64,000 nucleotides of DNA from Euryodendron excelsum (taxonomy: Eukaryota > Streptophyta > Magnoliopsida > Ericales > Pentaphylacaceae), in contig CM065387.1 in assembly GCA_033060915.1 (NCBI GenBank), positions 34,540,001 through 34,604,000 on the forward strand, read 5' to 3'. Below, piece by piece: positions 58,644 through 64,000 of this stretch (within the stretch, counting starts at the first letter, position 1; each line of letters opens with the position of its first letter). A program made the position numbers and the translations under genes. The notes beneath the pieces are model-generated. The model was given only the letters and a program-made list of their open reading frames with translations, did not search any database and was not told the origin of the DNA.

Positions 58644-59553
58644 GTTTAGTTAAACAAATTAATTTTTCCGTACACAGAATTGAAAAAAATTCTTCACGAA
58701 GTTTGTAAATTTCATGACAACATATATAGCCAAGTTCTTGGTTAAAATTCGAGGGAAAGATTTACCTAATTATAAGCATAAGAATTTTTGCACACCACTA
58801 ATAAAAGTATTAAATACCATTTCAAACTCTAGATACCTGTATCTAACAATAATATTTTTTTTAAACGTCAAATTTCAAAAAGAAATTATTATACTAAGTG
58901 TAAAAGATAGCTATGTACGTATAAACGTACCTTTAGATCACAACTCAACTATTATTTCATAGGCTCGTTGTTTCAATACACAACTATGGAATTTTCTTAT
59001 TTATATACGTTTTTACCATGGGCCATAGTCATTAATGTTTTTACCATAATTATTCATCTTCCTATATAAAAAGCATGATTTTGTAATATATATTATATTT
59101 TATCCGTTTGAATTACATTTTTCAGATAGGTTCGGGCGTTAACATTATTACACAGGTCTATGATAAATTAGTCATTTTCAACTTAATATGAGCTTCATCA
59201 AAGTTAGACAATCGTAACTATTAAGAATTCAAAATTGCATACTGATATTCGTTGCGCCCAAGAAAAATCATTCAATGCTAGCACCAAGCATTCAATCCAC
59301 TCCCACAATCCAACCACAGCTTAGTCATGTTTGCTTCTATCAATCAGAGAGTGTGTTCTATTTTTTAATATTCTTTTTGGTTTTTTTGTCCTTCTTTTCT
59401 TCTCTTAAGTTCCTGTAAACCCCATTTAGATAACTCAATAAAGGAAAACCTATGTCGTAACACTTTTAGGACCATGGTTTGCAGAAAAAACGGCCATTTT
59501 CCTACAATCCGTAAGGAAACAATGTTGAACCATTACCTATTGTGGCAGCTTAG
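56941..59553. other. Intergenic, with possible decayed elements
   Basis: No supported gene. Around 57,459 and 58,146 there are GGATC/GGGGGCCAA-type words (for example GAATTTTGGTGAGAGGGGGC) often seen in decayed plant transposons, but no TIR or TSD could be fixed. A compound (CA)n(CT)n microsatellite lies at 58,561-58,639. Confidence 0.4.
58561..58639. repeat. (CA)n(CT)n compound microsatellite
   Basis: About 13 CA units are followed by about 26 CT units without interruption. Confidence 0.95.
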
Positions 59554-61051
59554 TGTATCGCTCCGAAGATGTGCAATATAATAACTGCAAGAGTACGGTT
59601 GGCGATGTAGTTTAAATCCGGTGAGTCCGGATATCAATTCCCTAGAAGATTAAGCTCAATATAAGTTATAGGCTTAAATTTACATACACTTCTCTCAAGA
59701 TTTGTAACAATCGAAATGAAATTCTTTCCAAAAAAGTGTAAAACCAAAAATTGATTGATTTTGAGAGAGGCTAAGTTATTTAAACTAAAGCAATATTAAA
59801 ACGATTAAAGTATTAAGATAAAGAACTTGGATCCAATTAATCAAACCAATCAATTTGCCTAAGGTTCCCATAAAGTTTGATAACTCAAATCATTGGTTTT
59901 ACCACGAGCCTTTGATTTAGATGATTTCAACCATTAAAATAATGAAATCAATGATAATCAACTTAGAATTGTAAACAATGAGATTTTGTGTTCAAACCAT
60001 CAATCTAAGCAATACTCTTACTAAATTTATGATTCGTGCATGGACACTAAAATATTGAGTCAAGAATACAAGATTTCAATATATTCAATTCAATAGAAAT
60101 TTAAAGTTAGAATTACAATCAATTTGAGAATCATAGACTAATATCATCGAGTTGTGCAATTACAATAGAAATTATAGAATCGTGCATTGAAATTACTAAA
60201 CATAATCAATAATCTAAGTGTTCTTAGATATCTATACTTCAATTGATAATAATTGGAGGTTTAGAAAGATAAAACACTGAAATTGTGTTTTATCTCTATT
60301 GAAACCCTTGAGATTCTTGGATGATCTTCACAGTGGGACCCAAGAGAAGAATTAGCTACTTGATCCCATAAGAAATTGAATTAAATTCATGGAAACTGTG
60401 CTTGATTACAATGAAAATGAAGAAATACAAAGAAATCTAGAGTTTCTCTATCTAAAACTAGTCCTACAACTCACTAAATATTCTAAAAATATGTAAAATA
60501 CAATGAGATCCCCAAATTTTGGCTTGAAAAATGCCTTAAATTGGCTAAAAAATAACAAAGCTATGCGAACTGTTATATAGGCGTTAGCAAGTCGTTCAAA
60601 CGCCTTACTAACCTGATTCAAATGCTAAAAACCAGTCTCAAAAGTTTCTTAACAGTTGGAATGCCTTGATAGACCGTTCGAACAACCTAAAAGGCCTTTC
60701 GAAGGACCTAATGGACCGTTTGAATGATTGTGTAGATTTCAAAAAGTTACATGAAATAAAAATATTATTGACCCCGGTAGTCCTTCTAGTTTGAGAGATA
60801 TTGCCGTTTCAAGTTTCAGCTCTGTGTATTTTAGTAACTTGTCCCACAACTTCAGCAACTTGTACTTGGGCAGCATCTACTTGAAACTTATGTCTGAATT
60901 GTGTCTGTAATCCTTTAATTTAAGTTCAAAACCTATATAAAGCAAAATAAACTTAGTTAATATTAAAATCTAACTAAAGAGATATATAAACTCCTAAACT
61001 AAGACTAACAAAGCACAAATTAATGTGTTGTAATTATACTTTTGGAGCACA
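59554..61051 (-). mobile_element. LTR-A copy g, reverse orientation
   Basis: About 1.5 kb, from TGTATCGCTCCGAAG on the plus strand to TTTTGGAGCACA (61,051). It matches copy b (17,830-19,147) throughout and copy a in reverse, including the GATGATCTTCACAGTGGGA region. No perfect TSD is seen (cttag and attac). Its palindrome block (60,583-60,735) is more degraded than in copy b. No internal region adjoins it. Confidence 0.72.
60583..60735 (-). promoter_or_regulatory. Decaying palindrome block of LTR-A copy g
   Basis: The 30-bp palindrome of copy b is present at 60,583-60,612 with several arm mismatches (GTTAGCAAGTC versus CGCCTTACTAAC). It is followed by ACCGTTCGAAC, CCTTTCGAAGG and ACCGTTTGAAT sites. 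Confidence 0.55.
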
Positions 61052-61616
61052 ATTACTTATATTTAAAATCTGCAAAGGTTGTCATTCAAATTATGATAGC
61101 AGTTGTTGACCCAAGCATTCAATCTACTGACACAATCCAACCACAACCACAATTACAATTTGTCTTGACCAGCTACATTAATCTTTAAACATAAACCATA
61201 TCCAATGTTTTTGAAAAATAAGAGTTAAGCACCAAGGAACTAAAACTTTACAAGTGACGTGTAAACTGGTTTGCAGTGGCAGTTTTATACACATAAAAAT
61301 ATATTTTGCTTTTTTAGAAGTTTGTGGACTTCAATGAAAATTGGAACTAAACGTTCTCTCGTTTACTCAACCTATGAATGTAGAGGTGTATTAATTTAAA
61401 AAAATAAACTTGATTGTAATGGAATACACTGGTAGATCTTTGACATTATTGTGCCAATTGATCTTTAGAATTTGGTGTATTATTTGTACATGATGTTACC
61501 TTGTACCATGCCTTTTATTTAGATTGTATATATATGTGTATATATGTATATATATTTAAATTAAGTGCTAGTAATTTGATCTATCGATTATAGATATAGT
61601 TGTTTTTAAAAGTATT

Positions 61617-61830
61617 ATGAGGCTAATTGAAGCAGTTGCAATTGGAGTTCTTTATAGCACAAACCCGTCTAAAGAAGTAGAGGGGGAAGAATCAGGACCT
61701 GATTTCTGGGAGATACATATTCAAGTTCCAGTTAAACCTCATGAGTGCTTGATATGAACAAATAGACAATTCAAAACAATTGGACAAGCTATTGATGCTC
61801 CAATTGCTTGGCCAGCTCCATTTGTGGTAG
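61617..61830 (+). pseudogene. CACTA (En/Spm) transposon gene fragment
   Basis: From ATG at 61,617 the frame reads a segment ending TIGQAIDAPIAWPAPFV, resembling the conserved block near the end of plant CACTA-associated proteins (TIG.AIG..IAWP...V). An in-frame TGA interrupts it about 46 codons in, after an HECLI motif. A GTAGGT splice-donor-like word follows (61,828). The similarity is from memory of the family pattern. The proximity of a CACTA 3' terminus (62,912) supports it. Confidence 0.55.
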
Positions 61831-62379
61831 GTTTTTTTTTTTTTAAATACTAATTTCCTTGAAAGAAGAATTTAGACTTAATATAGTTGTTAATATCTTT
61901 GTATGTTTTCATTTGTATGAGATCTCTCAAACTGTGGATGCTAGTTTAGACTACTTATATAATAATTTGTTGAACTAATGATGATAATTGGGAGGGGTTT
62001 TGTTTTCTTGTTGTCTTTATGGAAGTTGGACATGACTATAATTCTTGGAGATTTATACTTGGTTTATCCATCGTTGAGCTTTTAGTTATGAGTTTATTAG
62101 ATTTACGTAGTTGAATGTTCTATACCTTTGACTATGGTTTCTTTTGGATTGTTATTGAACATATATCTATTTTCAAGAAATTGCAAATTAAATTTTTATT
62201 GATTTTTGTGTGATGGTTCTATGGTGATGTTATAATTATAGGCTAGAAAATATTACAAGATGACTAGATGGTAATACATGATAGAAACCAAAATTGATGC
62301 TTAAAATAGGGTAAGCATTTTGTGGAGGCATTTTGGCATGCCATTGGATGTCTATGTGTTGGCAATTTTTCTAGCCATA

Positions 62380-62912
62380 GGAAGGATATACAGTGTCATT
62401 CTGACATATCAATTAAATAACTTCTGGCATTTATCTATAAAAGTGTGGGGTATTAATTATGGCAATTCAAAGTGACACTCAAAAAGAGTAAATAAGTGTC
62501 AGTCGTCAATGCTCATAGTGGTGCCACTAGAGGAAGCTCTAATGACACTTGTCATCTCCATTGGTAGTACAATTGAATGTCACTAAGAGGAGGAGCAATG
62601 ACACTTTAAGAGCCACTAAAAGATGAGTCTAGTGGCATTTATAAGCATCGTGATAGTATTCAATTGTGGAATTTATAGGGCCACTAAGGAAATTGTGTAG
62701 TGTCATTTTTTTAATAATAATTTATCTCTAATAGTTTTTGAAAGCACCACTAATGGTGTCTAAAAGTGTCACAAAAATCCTCAATACATCTTATTCTAGT
62801 GGCACTTACAAGTGAATGAAATGTCACTAATTCCTAGGGTGACATGAGTATTCATTGCATTTCTTGAAAATGTAACTATATCAAAAAACACCACTATAAG
62901 TATTTTGTAGTG
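62380..62912 (+). mobile_element. CACTA transposon 3' subterminal repeats and TIR
   Basis: The right terminus reads, in reverse complement, CACTACAAAATACTTATAGT, a typical CACTA TIR, ending at 62,912. The preceding 500 bp is filled with short words in both orientations (AGTGTCAT, TGTCACTA, AGTGGCAC, GCCACTA), as in CACTA subterminal repeat regions where the transposase binds. The 5' terminus was not found in the window; LTR-A copy g lies upstream. Confidence 0.75.
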
Positions 62913-63837
62913 GCACTTTTGGCTGGCACTGAATAATGATTTTGTTATATTAGCTAATGCATTACGTTATTTTTACTCCTTCACTCTCAATATATAAGGT
63001 CTTTGCTAGATGGGTCCTGAATACACCTATCAAACCCACCTTAGATTGAATGTGTTTGGACAAAAAAGATGATGTAGCCAATATACCACAAAAAATGCCC
63101 TGATCCTCCTTTTAAAGTTTAGCATGAGTCAAGAAAACAAAGTGTAACAATACTTGATTAGCATAACTCAGGAAAAAAAAAAAAGGGGGTGTAATATCTG
63201 AACTCAAACCATCTATACCATCCAAAAGTCATAAACATATTTTAATGGTAACATATAATTATGTCAAGACTCCAATTCAACCCTTGTGGCTTCCTTATAA
63301 TATTGACTATTGTTATGTCCTTAGTGGCTTCCTTATAAGAAAATAACTTATCCTCATTTCTTGCCCTTTGTTTATTATTATCGGCCCATATGAAATACTT
63401 TCAAACATAGTTTACTTTTTTTTTCCGGTTTACTTATTAATAAAGGAATTTCTTCACAAAAATTATTCTTTCTCAATAGCCCAGTGATGGCTTCAAAATT
63501 TTTGTTAATGGGTCATGCAAACATTTAAATGCTAATAGTTAAATCATAAATAGATGAAAATTTCAATACATTGATGCCATTATTTTTTTTAAAAAATGCA
63601 CCAATATTTGTTCCTTTATAAAAGCCGTTCCAAGCTTTTCAAAATATTTGTCCGGTTTGTTTTTAAAAAAAACACAAATTAATTTGCCACGAGGACCGAA
63701 GTTGTCTTTCTTTATTTTCACAATTATAGCTCTTTTAATAACAATTAGATTCTTCGACGATCATATTGCCACAAGGACAGAAGATCTCTAATTGCAATTT
63801 TTGTGACCTTTTAAAAGATCTCTAGTTTTGAAGTGTT

Positions 63838-63840
<3 letters not shown>
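62913..63840. other. Intergenic, no gene seen
   Basis: AT-rich sequence outside the CACTA terminus. An ill-defined repeat of about 80 bp (CCAC-AGGACCGAAG and CCACAAGGACAGAAG near 63,688 and 63,769) is the only structure noticed. Confidence 0.4.

Positions 63841-63890
<50 letters not shown>
63841..63890. repeat. (TC)n(AC)n compound microsatellite
   Basis: About 19 TC units pass directly into about six AC units. Confidence 0.95.
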
Positions 63891-63893
<3 letters not shown>

Positions 63894-64000
63894 CTCTTTG
63901 TATTAGATGCGTCAATTTCACATAAATTCATTTGCTTGGCAGAGTGCAATTGAATTTGAAGCTACATCATAGATTTTCAATTAAAAAAGATACCAATGCT

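Overview
This window reads as nuclear DNA of a flowering plant, probably a woody or other repeat-rich eudicot. The evidence is AT-rich intergenic sequence, plant-type LTR retrotransposons (Copia, Gypsy of Athila/Tat character), Helitrons, a CACTA end, tRNA-derived SINEs and abundant (GA)n/(CT)n microsatellites. No taxon can be named from the sequence alone. Only one credible host gene is intact: a 171-residue, probably four-pass membrane protein on the minus strand at 50,695-51,210. A decayed paralogue lies at 10,980-11,245.

Layout. 1-1,785: left-truncated Copia element on the minus strand (gag remnant, initiator-Met PBS, 242-bp LTR). 2,092-2,244: CA repeat running into 140 consecutive C. 3,720-5,986: Athila/Tat-like element (LTR-A, PBS, gag remnant). 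5,987-7,511: SIRE-like Copia LTR. 7,512-9,462: second minus-strand Copia leader and LTR with a 13-copy tandem repeat. 9,669-9,882: SINE with a perfect 17-bp target-site duplication (TSD). 10,450-11,817: unit A1, with the pseudogene. 11,868-15,505: unit B1. 15,520-49,066: unit B2, the same roughly 3.6-kb unit inflated to 33.5 kb by nested insertions. 49,485-51,790 plus 56,806-56,940: unit A2, with the intact gene. 52,872-56,099: a small Helitron split by a 2.9-kb solo LTR that itself carries a SINE. 59,554-61,051: another LTR-A. 61,617-62,912: CACTA remnant with its 3' terminal inverted repeat.

Unit B2 is effectively a dated pile of transposons. Aligning it with B1 reveals each insertion. They are a solo LTR (15,829-16,899, TSD cacat), an LTR-A (17,830-19,147, TSD gtact), an LTR-A compound (about 20,166-27,120) split by a 4.5-kb LTR-B solo LTR (20,381-24,890, TSD atcgc), an LTR-B compound (27,552-45,319, TSD caaat) and a Helitron (47,154-48,765). 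The LTR-B compound is itself split by an internally deleted LTR-A element (27,827-31,495) and by a 7-kb LTR-B solo LTR in the opposite orientation (35,239-42,195, TSD aacct). That 7-kb LTR contains 31 copies of an 81-bp unit.

The most unusual signal is in the promoters of the two long-LTR families. Just upstream of the LTR TATA box lies a block of perfect or near-perfect GC-rich palindromes. In family A the palindrome sequence differs between subfamilies while its position and symmetry are kept. In family B a GGCGCC-centred version occupies the same place.
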